A stretch of DNA of 64,000 nucleotides from Dehalococcoidia bacterium (lineage in GTDB: Bacteria > Chloroflexota > Dehalococcoidia > Tepidiformales > Tepidiformaceae), in the NCBI GenBank assembly GCA_020850615.1, contig JADZEI010000038.1:124001-188000 (forward strand), in the 5' to 3' direction. Of this stretch, positions 41,384 through 51,300 are shown piece by piece (positions within the stretch are counted from its first letter, which is position 1; each line of letters begins with the position of its first letter). The notes under the pieces are model-generated. The model searched no databases. It was not told the DNA's origin and was given only the letters and a program-made list of their open reading frames with translations. The translations under genes were made by a program, and so were the position numbers.

Positions 41384-41713
41384 GTGAACGATGATGTCTA
41401 CCGTGAAATGGCTGCGGCCCTCGAACGCGGCGAGCCCGTGGTGCTCGCGACCGTGGCGCGGACGCGGGGCTCCACGCCGCGCAAGACCGGCGCGAAGATG
41501 GTCGTGCGCCAGGACGGGACGTTTCTCGGCACGATTGGCGGCGGCTGCGGCGAGGCGGAGGTCTGGCAGGAGGCGATGGACGCCTTCGAAGACGGCAATC
41601 CGCGGATCGTGACCGTGGACCTCACGGAGCCGACCGACGGCGAGGACCGCATCTGTGGCGGCGTCATGGATGTCTTCGTCGAGCGGCTGACGGCCGGCGA
41701 AACGCGGTTGTAG
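41384..41713 (+). CDS. XdhC/CoxI N-terminal domain protein (109 aa)
   Basis: The sequence 'RGEPVVLATVARTRGSTPRKTGAKMVVRQDGTFLGTIGGGCGEAEVWQEA' is the XdhC_CoxI N-terminal domain, with the conserved Cys in 'GGGCGEAEV' and 'ICGGVMDVFVERL'. The usual Rossmann C-terminal domain is absent; such short versions are known. XdhC binds molybdenum cofactor and supports sulfuration of xanthine dehydrogenase-type enzymes. No such enzyme is seen in the window, and the MGD-type enzyme at 15830 would not be its normal client. GTG start. Confidence 0.85.
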   Translation: MNDDVYREMAAALERGEPVVLATVARTRGSTPRKTGAKMVVRQDGTFLGTIGGGCGEAEVWQEAMDAFEDGNPRIVTVDLTEPTDGEDRICGGVMDVFVERLTAGETRL

Positions 41714-41739
41714 CCTCCCCGGCGGTAGGCTCGGGGGCG

Positions 41740-42393
41740 ATGACTCCCGAAGAATCCCCGTACGATGCCTCCGGTTTCGTGCCCCGCGGGGGCGGACTGG
41801 GCGAGCTACGCGAGGCCGCGCGCGCGTGTCACGGCTGTCCGCTGTGGGCGCGCGGCACGCAGACGGTGTTCGGGCAGGGCCCGGCGCGGGCGCGGATCAT
41901 GCTCGTGGGCGAACAGCCCGGGGACGTGGAGGACCAGGAAGGCGTGCCGTTCGTGGGGCCCGCCGGGATGCTCCTCGACCGTTGCCTCGCGGCGGCCGGC
42001 ATCGACCGGGGCGAGGTCTACGTCACGAACGCGGTGAAGCACTTCAAGTGGGAGCCGCGCGGCAAGCGGCGCATCCACAGCAAGCCGAATGCGCGGGAGG
42101 TGCGCGCCTGCAAGCCGTGGCTCGAAGCGGAACTGGGCGCGGTGCGGCCCGAGGTGGTGGTCTGCCTCGGCGCGACGGCCGCGCAGTCGCTGCTCGGGGC
42201 CGGGTTCCAGGTTACGCGGCACCGGGGCGAGTTCGTCGCCTCGCCGATTGCGCCGCTGGTCACGGCGACGATCCACCCCTCGGCGGTGCTGCGGCAGCGC
42301 GACGATGCGGCCCGCCAGCGCGAACGCGAGCTCCTCATCGCCGACCTGCGGCGCGTTCGGGAGCGGCTGGCGGAGCTGCGGGCGGCTGGATAG
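41740..42393 (+). CDS. udgX: UdgX-type uracil-DNA glycosylase (Fe-S, suicide-type)
   Basis: The 217-residue protein has four likely Fe-S cysteines (Cys30, Cys33, Cys124, Cys142), active-site motif 'GEQPGDVEDQEGVPFVGPAG' (residues 57-76) and the UdgX-specific loop KRRIH (residues 109-113), plus 'TIHPSAVLR' near the C terminus. In Mycobacterium smegmatis UdgX the His of this loop forms a covalent bond with the uracil-excised DNA sugar; here it is His113. Family 4 UDGs lack the loop. The enzyme acts in uracil repair with a tight DNA-protein crosslink. ATG start; follows the XdhC-like gene by 26 bases. Confidence 0.93.
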   Translation: MTPEESPYDASGFVPRGGGLGELREAARACHGCPLWARGTQTVFGQGPARARIMLVGEQPGDVEDQEGVPFVGPAGMLLDRCLAAAGIDRGEVYVTNAVKHFKWEPRGKRRIHSKPNAREVRACKPWLEAELGAVRPEVVVCLGATAAQSLLGAGFQVTRHRGEFVASPIAPLVTATIHPSAVLRQRDDAARQRERELLIADLRRVRERLAELRAAG

Positions 42394-42495
42394 CGCCGGG
42401 ATACGCCAGGTACGCGCAGGAGAAGTCGCGTAGCAGGGGACAGGTTCGGGTTTCCTTGACCCTCGCGGCCCGGCGTTCGTACGATGAGGGCGAGC

Positions 42496-42571
42496 GCTGA
42501 GGTAGCTCAGTTGGTAGAGCACGGCACTGAAAATGCCGGTGTCCCCAGTTCAAGTCTGGGCCTCAGCACCA
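42496..42571 (+). tRNA. tRNA-Phe (GAA)
   Basis: Cloverleaf: acceptor stem 42496-42502 with 42561-42567 (7 bp perfect), D arm 42505-42520, anticodon stem 42522-42526 with 42534-42538, loop CTGAAAA with anticodon GAA at 42529-42531, T arm 42544-42560 with TTCAAGT loop, discriminator A and encoded CCA (42569-42571). 76 nt. Confidence 0.97.
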
Positions 42572-42583
42572 CGGTACAGATTC

Positions 42584-42612
42584 AGAGAGGCGGCCCACCG
42601 GGCCGCCTCTCT
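42584..42612 (+). terminator. Terminator hairpin after tRNA-Phe
   Basis: A perfect 13-bp stem (42584-42596 with 42600-42612) with a 3-base loop starts 12 bases after the tRNA 3' end. Only a short, mixed pyrimidine run follows. Confidence 0.7.
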
Positions 42613-42795
42613 GCGTTCCAGCGCCATGGCGGTCGAACTCTCACCGTCATGTGGGATCGGGGCAGAAGCTAACAAACTGCGGTCCCCTGGGCCCGGAACA
42701 TCACCGCCCCGCCTTCGGCATTCAGTGCACCAGGTGTCGACCCGAGAGAGGCCCCGACGGCCCCTCTCGGGAGGGTCGACTCGAACCGCGCTCTA
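42613..42795. other. Gap between tRNA-Phe and the metalloprotease gene
   Basis: This 183-bp region has lower GC than the flanking genes and contains no convincing gene. It includes the stem-loop at 42736-42780. I looked for a repeat of the tRNA 3' end that would mark an attachment site and did not find one. Confidence 0.5.
42736..42780 (-). terminator. Terminator hairpin of the metalloprotease gene
   Basis: GTCGACCC (42736-42743) pairs with GGGTCGAC (42773-42780). A second, inner stem pairs CCCGAGAG with CTCTCGGG. It lies 15 bases past the stop codon of the minus-strand gene. No clear T-tract. Confidence 0.55.
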
Positions 42796-45789
42796 CTAAT
42801 ACACCAGGTTCCTTCCGTTGTTCGCCTGGTCTAGCACCGTCGTGATGTCGCTGAAGCGGCCGCGCGTCGAGCTGTTGACCGGCAGCTTCAGGGTATCGAT
42901 GGCGTAATACGCCGCCGACGCGACGTTGCTGAGACCGAGGCGCGTGGTCAGGCGTGAGTCGAGCCCGGTGCCGGCGTTGAACCGTCGGGTTGCGAGGTTC
43001 GCGTAGGTCGACACGAGCTGCTCTTTGAGCACCTTGTCCATGTTGCCGCCCGGCCGCAATACGGCCGCCACCTCGGCTGCCGAGAGCCGGCCATCCGGGG
43101 AGCTGCCGTCGGCTCCGTCGAAGCGCTGGTCTGTCGCCTGGATGCGGGCCAGCACCTCGGCGGAGAGCTCAGCCGGCTTGTTACGCCAGTATCCGAGACC
43201 GCGGGGATCCCGGGTTGGAGCGACCACCACAATCGCGGTGCTCGCCGAGGCGCTCACAGGGCTGTACGTGCAGCCGTTTGCGTTCGTATAGCTGATGGTC
43301 GCGCTGCTCATGAGCGTCTCGCTGCCAGTGACGAGCAGGGTCGGCCGTGCCGTGAACTCGATCACCTGGTTTCCGGAGGCGCCGGCCAGCGTGCCAAGAT
43401 TCCATGTGAGCACCCATTGGCCGGCCGCGTTCTTCGCTGCCGAGCTTGGCCGCGGACCCGTCCCGAGGTCCAGGGCCAGGCTGTAGTAGACGCCGGCGGG
43501 AAGCGTATCGACGATCGTCACGCCAGTTGCGCCGGCTGAACCGGTGTTGGCGTAGGTGATGGTGTAGGTAATCGCCTCACCAGCGGCCACGGAAGCGGTC
43601 GCGGTCTTCCCGACGGTCAGTACAGGCGCGTAGATGGTCGTCGAGACGCTGTCGTTCGCCTGGAAGACATTGCCGAGAAGGTCCACGCCGGTGGTCGTGG
43701 CTGAGTTCACGAGCACGGTCCCGTCGGCGATGGTGCAGCCCACATCGTAGGAGAGCTGGCGAGCTGCCGAAGCCCCGGCGACGATGTTGCCGATCGCGAA
43801 CGGCGTCGTGCTGGAGTCCGGCGTCGTGTCCGTAAGGTTCACGTTCAACGCGGGTCCGTTGCCCGTGTTCGAGACTGACAGGTTGTAGTGCAAGGTGTCG
43901 CCGGGGATCGCGTCTGCCGGCCCGGTCTTGTCGAGTGCGAGGTTTGGCCGCACGAGCGCGGCAAACGCGTCCCGCGCTTCCATGATCATCTCGGGGGTCG
44001 CTTCGTCGGGGAACGGAGGCACGCCGCCATCGCTGTAGTACCTCTGGAAGCGGAAGTCATACTTCAGGTTCGCCCAGTCGTCGTAGCCGGCCAGCGCGCT
44101 CAACGTGTCTGCTTCGCCGGGGTCCTGGCTTCCGTTGTTGTTGCTGTCGACGTAGTCGCCGTTGATGTTGCGAGAGTAGCTGCCACCGTTGGCCGGCACG
44201 CAGCTAGCCCCTTCCAGGTTTGGCCCTGTGAGTCCGCCATCCCCGTCCCAGTTGTTCGGTCCCATCCCGTAGAGGCCACCATCGATGCCCTGGCACTCGT
44301 CCAGCCCTGGTGGGTGCATTTCGTTGAGGTCGTTGAGGTCGTCGCGCGAGAAATCGCAACCACCGGGGAGAGGGCCGACTGCAGCCAGGCTGCAGAACTG
44401 GAAGGTGTAGTTCATCACGCTCAGGTAGTTGGGCTTGTCGTTCACCCCGTCGCCACCGCCATGAGCGAGGGCGAGCGTGTGACCGAGCTCGTGCATGAGG
44501 GTGCCCGCCTGCTGGGCACGGCTCCCCACCGAGTTGCTGTTGGCGTCCGCGACCCAGCAGTCGCTGCCATCACTATTCACGCCGCCCAGCGTCACCATGA
44601 AGTCGTTTCCGGCGGAGGTCACGCCTTCGGCCCATCCCGAGGTGCAGTCGTTCATGGCGGCACGGGAGTTGGTTTGATGTCCGAAGATCGCGTAGCGGTA
44701 GATGGCCGCCCGGTTGGTGTTGAAGTTCGCGGTCTTCAGCGTGTAGAAGCTCGTGCCCGCGCGACCGGTCGCACCGTCCCAATCGATGATGGTGTTGCCC
44801 CCTTCGTCGATCTGGCTTCCACCGCCCCCGTGGTCCCCAAGCGTCCCTGCCGCGCCCCCAGCTCCGGCGATCGTCTCAAAACCGGGTGCCGCGTAGGGAT
44901 AGAGCGTCCCGACATCGATATGAAGCTGGATCCCGGTTGTCCCGTCGGGGTTGGGTTCAGGGGCGTTGGCGAAGGACCGGACTACGTCCTGCATCGCGGC
45001 CTGCGCCGGGCAGTGGGTATGGCGGAGAGCAGGTGTGGCGTTCGTGCTGTCGGCGATACAGTCGACTTCCAGGAACAGGTCCTTGCGACCGACGTTCGCG
45101 CCCATGGCAGGCAGATCCACGTCGACCGAGCCGTCGCCGTCGGCGTTGTATCCGTTGCGCTCCCAGCCGTCGAGGAGGAAGTCACCGTCGGCGTCGCCGT
45201 TGGCTGAATCGATGCTGATCTCGAAGCAGACGAGGACTGCGCTTTCGCCGGTCCCCTGCACACAGTTCTGTGGCCAGTCCACGTTGGTCGTGCTGCCGAA
45301 GCCGGACCACTTCCCATCGCTCAGACTGACGAACAAGCTGAGCTTGCCGTTGCCTCCCGGGCTTGCGTCGGCCATGTCGTCATCCGACTCGAACTCGCCG
45401 GTGTCGTCGCAGAATGGAGTATCGCAGTCGTCGTGGTCCCAGATCTCGATGGCCACATATATCAACCCGGGTGAAGAGTCGTTGTCCACCACAACCGGCG
45501 CTGAACAAGTCCAGTCGGTAGGAAAGATCTCGGCCTGGTCGTCGACGTGATCGGCGAACGTTCCGCAGTCAATGAGGCCGAGGCCGGATGAACCGATGAC
45601 AAAACCGGCATAGAGATCAGGCTCGTCGCGGAAAGTGCCGTCAAGCCCGTCATCGAGCGCCTTGACCCGGGTGATCGTGACAGTGACTGGGACAGTATGA
45701 GTCGCCGAGGCCGTGGTCAGCGCCGATTCGCCGGCAGCAACGGCAGAGGCGATGAGAATGACGATGAGAGCGAGGGCGCGGGATAACAC
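42796..45789 (-). CDS. Secreted metzincin-like metalloprotease with DUF11 repeats (997 aa)
   Basis: GTG start; a signal peptide of about 20-25 residues (LSRALALIVILIASAVAAG) directs export. The catalytic region has HELGHTLALAH (residues 433-443, zinc-binding His x3; the metzincin Gly is Ala) and a Met-turn-like 'YLSVMNYTF'. Acidic, Asp/Gly/Asn-rich Ca2+-type loops precede and follow ('DADGDFLLDGWERNGYNADG'). Two DUF11-type domains follow at about 625-720 and 725-850 ('DKTGPADAIPGDTLHYNLSVSNTGNGPALNV', 'TYTITYANTGSAGATGVTIVDTLPAG'). The C terminus carries a GYWRNK domain. Extracellular protease or adhesin. Codon use is visibly less GC-biased than in its neighbours, suggesting acquisition. Confidence 0.85.
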   Translation of the reverse strand: MLSRALALIVILIASAVAAGESALTTASATHTVPVTVTITRVKALDDGLDGTFRDEPDLYAGFVIGSSGLGLIDCGTFADHVDDQAEIFPTDWTCSAPVVVDNDSSPGLIYVAIEIWDHDDCDTPFCDDTGEFESDDDMADASPGGNGKLSLFVSLSDGKWSGFGSTTNVDWPQNCVQGTGESAVLVCFEISIDSANGDADGDFLLDGWERNGYNADGDGSVDVDLPAMGANVGRKDLFLEVDCIADSTNATPALRHTHCPAQAAMQDVVRSFANAPEPNPDGTTGIQLHIDVGTLYPYAAPGFETIAGAGGAAGTLGDHGGGGSQIDEGGNTIIDWDGATGRAGTSFYTLKTANFNTNRAAIYRYAIFGHQTNSRAAMNDCTSGWAEGVTSAGNDFMVTLGGVNSDGSDCWVADANSNSVGSRAQQAGTLMHELGHTLALAHGGGDGVNDKPNYLSVMNYTFQFCSLAAVGPLPGGCDFSRDDLNDLNEMHPPGLDECQGIDGGLYGMGPNNWDGDGGLTGPNLEGASCVPANGGSYSRNINGDYVDSNNNGSQDPGEADTLSALAGYDDWANLKYDFRFQRYYSDGGVPPFPDEATPEMIMEARDAFAALVRPNLALDKTGPADAIPGDTLHYNLSVSNTGNGPALNVNLTDTTPDSSTTPFAIGNIVAGASAARQLSYDVGCTIADGTVLVNSATTTGVDLLGNVFQANDSVSTTIYAPVLTVGKTATASVAAGEAITYTITYANTGSAGATGVTIVDTLPAGVYYSLALDLGTGPRPSSAAKNAAGQWVLTWNLGTLAGASGNQVIEFTARPTLLVTGSETLMSSATISYTNANGCTYSPVSASASTAIVVVAPTRDPRGLGYWRNKPAELSAEVLARIQATDQRFDGADGSSPDGRLSAAEVAAVLRPGGNMDKVLKEQLVSTYANLATRRFNAGTGLDSRLTTRLGLSNVASAAYYAIDTLKLPVNSSTRGRFSDITTVLDQANNGRNLVY

Positions 45790-46016
45790 GTTAGTGTCCT
45801 ACTCCCCATGGGGTTACTACTTAGAGTAGGGGAGCCGCAGAATAGTACTGGCGATGTCAAGCATGCCGCGCAGTGTTACGGCACGATTGGACGGTTCGTC
45901 CCGTTTTGTCGTTGGTCACAGCCACGACCGTGATGTTTCAGGGTCCGCGTGCTCGCTAGACGGCGAACGCGCTCGTCATAACGAGCCAGCGAGTACCGCG
46001 CCGCGGCGAAGGCTCC

Positions 46017-47000
46017 TCAGACGCCCGACTGGAGCCGGTAGCGGGCGAGGGCGGCCATGGTGGGCTCGGAGCCGATCCAGGCGCCCATGCGGGGGTCGGT
46101 GCTGCGTCCTTCGGTGAACAGCTTCGCGCCGATTGCGAGGATCGCGCCGATCTTGGCGATCCCGAGCGCTTCGTACCACGCGACGCCCTGGGCGGACCGG
46201 CCGGTGAGCTGTTCCCATGTGCCGATGACCTGCTCGCGGGTCCAGATGCCGGGCAGGTCGTAGCCCGGCTGGCGCGGTTCGAAGGCGTCCGCCGGGAACC
46301 ACATGAGCGCGTAGCCGAGGTCGGCGAGGGGCTCGCCGTTGTAGGCCAGCTCCCAGTCGACGATCGCTTCCATCTTGCCCTCGGGCGACCAGAGGACGTT
46401 CGCCATCTTCGGGTCGCCCCACACGGTGGTTGCGAGCCCGGAACGCCGGCCCGGGTTCGCGACCAGCTCCTGAAGCAGCGCGGCCAGTTCGGGGGCATCC
46501 GCGTTCACGGCGACGTCGCGCCAGCGGGCGGCTTCCTCCTCCGGCGTCCGCGCCGGGCCGAGGCATTCGAGCGGCGCGAGCCCGTGGACAGCCGCCATCG
46601 CGGTCACCCACTGGCGGCACATCTCCGACTGGACGGGCGTGCCGCCATCGCTGAGCCACCGCGGGACCTCGTACTCCCAGGCGTCGCCGGCCACGCGGTC
46701 CATGACGAAGAACGGGTCGCCGATGACCGCCGGGTCAAGGCAGAGCTCGCGCGGCTTCGGGACAGGCGGCACCCCGGGCGTCCCGTGCAGGGCCACGAGG
46801 GCCGCGTGCTGCCGGGCCATGTCATACGGCGGCAGGAGCCCCTCCTCCGAGGGCGGCGTCCGCAAGATGCGGTCGATCCCTTCGAGCAGGTAGGTCTCGT
46901 TCGAGTGGCCCATCGAAAGCGGGATGACGCGCGTGAGCCGGTCGCCGCAGCCCAGGAACTGGCGCAGCCCCGCGAGCAGCTGGTCGAGGTCGCGGGCCAT
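46017..47000 (-). CDS. Phosphotransferase family protein (APH-like, 327 aa)
   Basis: APH/ChoK fold: 'MGHSNETYLLEG' N-lobe glycine loop region, 'PFFVMDRVAGDAWE', catalytic 'TVWGDPKMANVLWSPEGKMEAIVDWELAYNGEPLADLGYAL' (WGDPKMAN in place of HGDxxxxN, then DWE). Trp replaces the usual His of the Brenner motif, as in several acyl-CoA-linked members. The ATG shares one base with the stop codon of the preceding gene (TGATG), so the two are translated together. Probably phosphorylates a small metabolite; not predicted to act on aminoglycosides. Confidence 0.85.
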   Translation of the reverse strand: MARDLDQLLAGLRQFLGCGDRLTRVIPLSMGHSNETYLLEGIDRILRTPPSEEGLLPPYDMARQHAALVALHGTPGVPPVPKPRELCLDPAVIGDPFFVMDRVAGDAWEYEVPRWLSDGGTPVQSEMCRQWVTAMAAVHGLAPLECLGPARTPEEEAARWRDVAVNADAPELAALLQELVANPGRRSGLATTVWGDPKMANVLWSPEGKMEAIVDWELAYNGEPLADLGYALMWFPADAFEPRQPGYDLPGIWTREQVIGTWEQLTGRSAQGVAWYEALGIAKIGAILAIGAKLFTEGRSTDPRMGAWIGSEPTMAALARYRLQSGV

Positions 47001-48136
47001 CAGGGGGCCGGGACGCCGAACTGGGGGAAGTCGCCGAAGCACATGCTTTCGAGGATGCCGAACCCCTGGCTGTCCCCTTCGCGCACGCGCAGCGGCCGGT
47101 CGCGCAGCTGCCAGACCGGCACCATCCGGGCGTCGAGCTCCTGGTCGCAGTTCTCGATGCGTTCGCCTTCGACGTGGAGCGGCCCCCGCCACGTCCCGTG
47201 TTGCGCGCCCTTCCACTCGCCATAGAGCGCCGGGTGCAGGCGGAAGCCGGTCTCGCTGATCGGCTCGATCTCGAGGATGCGCTTCTCGCCCGCCTCCGTG
47301 GTGAGGACGATCTGCCCTCCGACCAGGTCGCGGTTGCTCTTGGCGTACGTGATCTCCGGGCTGACGGCGACGACACGCTCCTGGCTGCCGTCGGCGCTGT
47401 TGATGTGCGCGGTGAAGTGCCGCATGTAGTCGCCCGTCTGGATGAAGTAGTACTGGACCTCGTAGAGCGAGCCGTCGGGGCGCGTCATCAGGATCGGCGA
47501 CCACTGCATGTGGAACTTCCGCGCACCGTCGGTCGGGCGCGGCGCGAGGTCGCCGGGGCGGGCCCCAACCGCACCGCGAATGCCCCACGAGTGGTCCCGG
47601 AACGCGAACCACTCTTCCGGGCGCACCTCGACGCGCTGGCCGTCGATCTCGACCCAGCCGCTGACGCTCCCCGGCTGGTGATAGCGGACGATGTTCGAGG
47701 TGACGCGGTTGACTTCGCGGTCGAGGTGCCGGTCTTCGAAGAAAACAGGCATGGAGGCATCGAACCGGAGGTCGTAGCGCAGCGGGATCGCGTCGTTCGC
47801 CTCGAGGACGAAGCGGACGCTCTTCAGCGGCTCGATGACCTCGTAGCGCAATGGCCCGACCGCCGCCTCTTCGGGTGCCTGGCTGAGCTCGCGGCTGGCA
47901 CGGACGGTCCACTGTTCGGGGCCCCGGGCGATGCCGCCAAACCCATCGATGACGCCCCGGTTCGGGTATTTGCCGATGCCGGCGTCGACCTGGAGCGAGC
48001 CGTCGCGGCGCGCCATCGTGATCCAGATCTTCTCGGTCCAGGAGAGATCCGACGACGAGATGGTGGCGAAGGTGTCGGCGACCTGGTGGTCAAGGCGTTC
48101 GTCGGCGCAGAGCACCGGCCCGATGTCTCGCGGCAT
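47000..48136 (-). CDS. Lipocalin-like protein of the DUF7064/DUF7065 type (378 aa)
   Basis: Beta-rich protein without signal peptide or membrane span. It contains 'EVRPEEWFAFRDHSWGIRGAVG' near residue 175, a recurring block in proteins annotated DUF7064/DUF7065 and in CrtC-like lipocalin hydratases, then 'YYFIQTGDYMRHFTAHIN'. These proteins often sit beside APH-like kinases, as here, with overlapping stop/start. Ligand and reaction unknown; a hydrophobic-ligand role is inferred from the fold type only. Confidence 0.65.
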   Translation of the reverse strand: MPRDIGPVLCADERLDHQVADTFATISSSDLSWTEKIWITMARRDGSLQVDAGIGKYPNRGVIDGFGGIARGPEQWTVRASRELSQAPEEAAVGPLRYEVIEPLKSVRFVLEANDAIPLRYDLRFDASMPVFFEDRHLDREVNRVTSNIVRYHQPGSVSGWVEIDGQRVEVRPEEWFAFRDHSWGIRGAVGARPGDLAPRPTDGARKFHMQWSPILMTRPDGSLYEVQYYFIQTGDYMRHFTAHINSADGSQERVVAVSPEITYAKSNRDLVGGQIVLTTEAGEKRILEIEPISETGFRLHPALYGEWKGAQHGTWRGPLHVEGERIENCDQELDARMVPVWQLRDRPLRVREGDSQGFGILESMCFGDFPQFGVPAP

Positions 48137-48350
48137 GGCAGAACCCCCGGGCGCGCCCGCGTGGCCGCGGACACACTGCGTGATGGCGCCGGACTCTACT
48201 CCTGCGGCGCGGGCGAAGGTAGGGGATTCGTCATACGCGACACGGCGGGCCGCGATCGGTGGTCTACGGCGGCGCTTGCAGTTCCATCACAGGTCTCCCG
48301 AAACGCAAAACGGGAGCGGGTGAGGCTCGCAGTGCTGCCATACTTTCGGT
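48137..48350. other. Divergent intergenic region
   Basis: About 214 bp separate the minus-strand lipocalin-like gene from the plus-strand hybrid kinase. It must contain both promoters. I find no repeat or palindrome long enough to report. Confidence 0.4.
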
Positions 48351-51300
48351 GTGAGTTCGTCAGCTGATAACCAGATAGCGCCGTCCTTTCTCGCGGCAGG
48401 GGGGGAGCTTGGCGAGCTGATTCGCGGGTTCGACTGGCGCACGACGCCGCTGGGCCCGCCGGAGGAATGGCCCCAGGGGCTCAGGACGGCCGTCCGCATT
48501 ATGCTGACCTCGATGCAGCCGATCTGGATCGGCTGGGGGCCGGAGCTCACCTACCTCTACAACGACCCGTACAAGGCCATCATCGGCGGCAAGCACCCGC
48601 GGATGCTCGGGCAGCCCACGCGGGTCGTCTGGAGCGAGATCTGGGACACCATCGGGCCGATGCTGGCCCAGGCGTTGGGCGGCGACAGGGGCACCTACGT
48701 CGAGTCGCAGCTCCTCATCATGGAGCGGAACGGGTATCCCGAAGAGACCTACTACACGTTCTCGTACAGCCCGATCCCCGACGACTCCGGCCGCCCGGGC
48801 GGGATCATCTGCGCGAACACGGAGGACACGCAGCGTGTGATCGGCGCGCGCCAGCTGGCGCTCCTCCGCGAGCTCGCGGCGCGCACCGTACGGGCGACCA
48901 CCTGGCGCGAAGCCTGCTCTCTGAGCGCCGAAGCGGTCGGCTCGGACAATGCGGACCTGCCGTTCTCCCTCATCTACGTGAGCGAAGGCGCGGGCGAATG
49001 GGTGCTCGCCGCCGCGAGCGGTATCGACACGGGCCACGCCGCCGCCCCGGCACGGCTGGACTCGACCGCCGGGGCGGCCTGGCCGCTCGCCCACGCCAGC
49101 ATCGGCACGATACCGACGGTGCTTGATGACCTCCATGCCCGGTTCCCGGAGGGACTGCCGTCCGGCGTGTGGCCGACACCGCCATCGCGGGCAGCCGTCG
49201 TCGCTCCCGGCGCCAGCATGTCGTCCGGCCTGGACCTCCGGCTCGTCGTCGGGCTGAACCCGTTCCGAGCACTCGACGAGGACTACGCCGGCTTCCTCAC
49301 CCTTGTCGCCGGGCAGGTGGCAGCGAGCATGGAGCGCGCGCACGCCTACGAGCAGGAGCAGCAGCGCGTCGAGGCGCTCGCCCAGCTCGACCGCGCGAAA
49401 ACCGCGTTCTTCTCCAATGTGAGCCACGAGTTCCGGACGCCGCTGACGCTGATGCTCGGGCCAATCGAGGAGCTCCTCGAACGCAGCCACACAGACCTCG
49501 CGCCCGCAGCCAGGGAGCGCCTCGAAATCGCCAGCCGGAACGGCGGCCGGCTGCTGCGCCTCGTCAACAACCTGCTCGACTTCTCACGGATCGAGGCGGG
49601 CCGCGTGCGTGCGGTGTACGAACCGACGGACCTCGCGGGCCACACGGCCGAGCTCGCCTCGGTCTTCCGCGCCGCCACCGAACGAGCCGGGCTCGACCTG
49701 CTCGTCGAGTGCGCGCCGCTCCCCGAGCCGGTCTACGTCGACCGTGACATGTGGGAGAAGGTCGTCTTGAACCTGGTTTCGAACGCCTTCAAGTTCACCT
49801 TCGATGGCAGCATCGCCATCCGGCTGGACGCTGTCGACGGGCACGCGCGGCTGCAGGTCAGTGACACGGGTAGCGGCATCGCGTCTGAGGAGCTGCCGCG
49901 CCTGTTCGAACGCTTTCACCGCGTGGAGAACGCCCGCGCGCGGACGCACGAGGGCAGCGGCATCGGCCTGGCGCTGGTGCAGGAGCTCGTGAAGCTGCAC
50001 GGCGGCACGATCACGGCGGAGAGCACGGCCGGCCAGGGCACGACGTTCACCGTCACGGTGCCCCGCGGGCACGCGCACCTGCCGCCGGCGCAGATCGTGA
50101 CCGCGCGGGACGGGCGACGACCGGGCGCAGGCGACAGTTTCCTGGAGGAGGCGCTGAGCTGGCTCCCGGGCGCCGAAGCGCTGCCACCAGCGGATGTCGC
50201 GACCAGCACGGCAGCCGGGGATGGGGACGCGGCCGCGAGTGGTCCGGAGGGCGCGCCCCTGGTCCTCGTCGCCGACGACAACGCCGACATGCGCGGATAT
50301 GTCGGCCGCCTGCTCAGCGAGCGGTATCGGGTGAAGACGGCCGAGAACGGCGAGGAGGCACTCCGCGCGGCCCGCGAGGAGCAGCCCGACCTTGTCCTCA
50401 GCGACGTGATGATGCCCGGGATGGACGGCTTCGAACTGACCCGGGCGATCCGCCAGGACGCGGCCCTCCGCGAGCTGCCGGTCATCCTGCTCTCCGCCCG
50501 CGCCGGCGAAGAGGCCACGGTCGAGGGCCTGGCCCAGGGCGCGGACGACTACCTGGTGAAGCCGTTTGGCGCCCGCGAACTCCTGGCGCGCGTGGGCGGG
50601 CACCTCCAGCTGGCGCAGGTGCGCAAGCAGGCGAACGAGGCCATCCGCGAACGGGAAGCCCGCCTCGCCGATGACCTCAACGACACGCAGCTCCTGCAAT
50701 CCGTGAGCGACCAGCTCATCGCCGAAGAAGACTCCCAGGCTCTCTTCGAGCGGCTCGTCGATGCCGCCCGGCAGATCATGCGCGCCGGCTTTTCGAGCAT
50801 GCAGGTGTTCGAGGGCCCCGGCGCAGGTGGCCTGCGGCTGCTTGCCCACCGGGGCTTCGACGCGGAAGCGGCCGCCGGGTGGGCCTGGGTCGTGCCCGGG
50901 CACGAGACCTCCTGCGGGCTTGCCGCCGAAGCGGGCCGGCGCGTCGTCCTTTCGGACATCGCCGCGGACCTCTCCGAGGGGAGCCCGGCCCGGGAGGAGT
51001 ATCTCCGTGCCGGGATCCGGGCGGTCCAGACCACGCCGCTGTATGCGCGCACCGGGCGGCTCGTGGGCATGCTCTCGACGCACTGGGCCGAACCGCACGA
51101 GCCGTCCCCGCGCGAGCTCCGCTTCATGGACATCCTCGCCCGCCAGGCCGCGGACCTGCTCGAACGGAATAGCAACCTCGAACAGCTCCGGGCGCGGCAG
51201 GCCGAGTTCGAGACGCTCCTCGACCGGGCACCCCTCGGGGTGTACCTCATCGATGCGGACTTCCGCGTGGCCGAAGCCAACCCCATCGCCGTCCCGACGT

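Noticed and set aside
42820-45820. Genomic island or prophage inserted at tRNA-Phe
   Set aside because: No integrase, no direct repeat of the tRNA 3' end and no phage genes are present. Only the altered codon use of one gene points to transfer.
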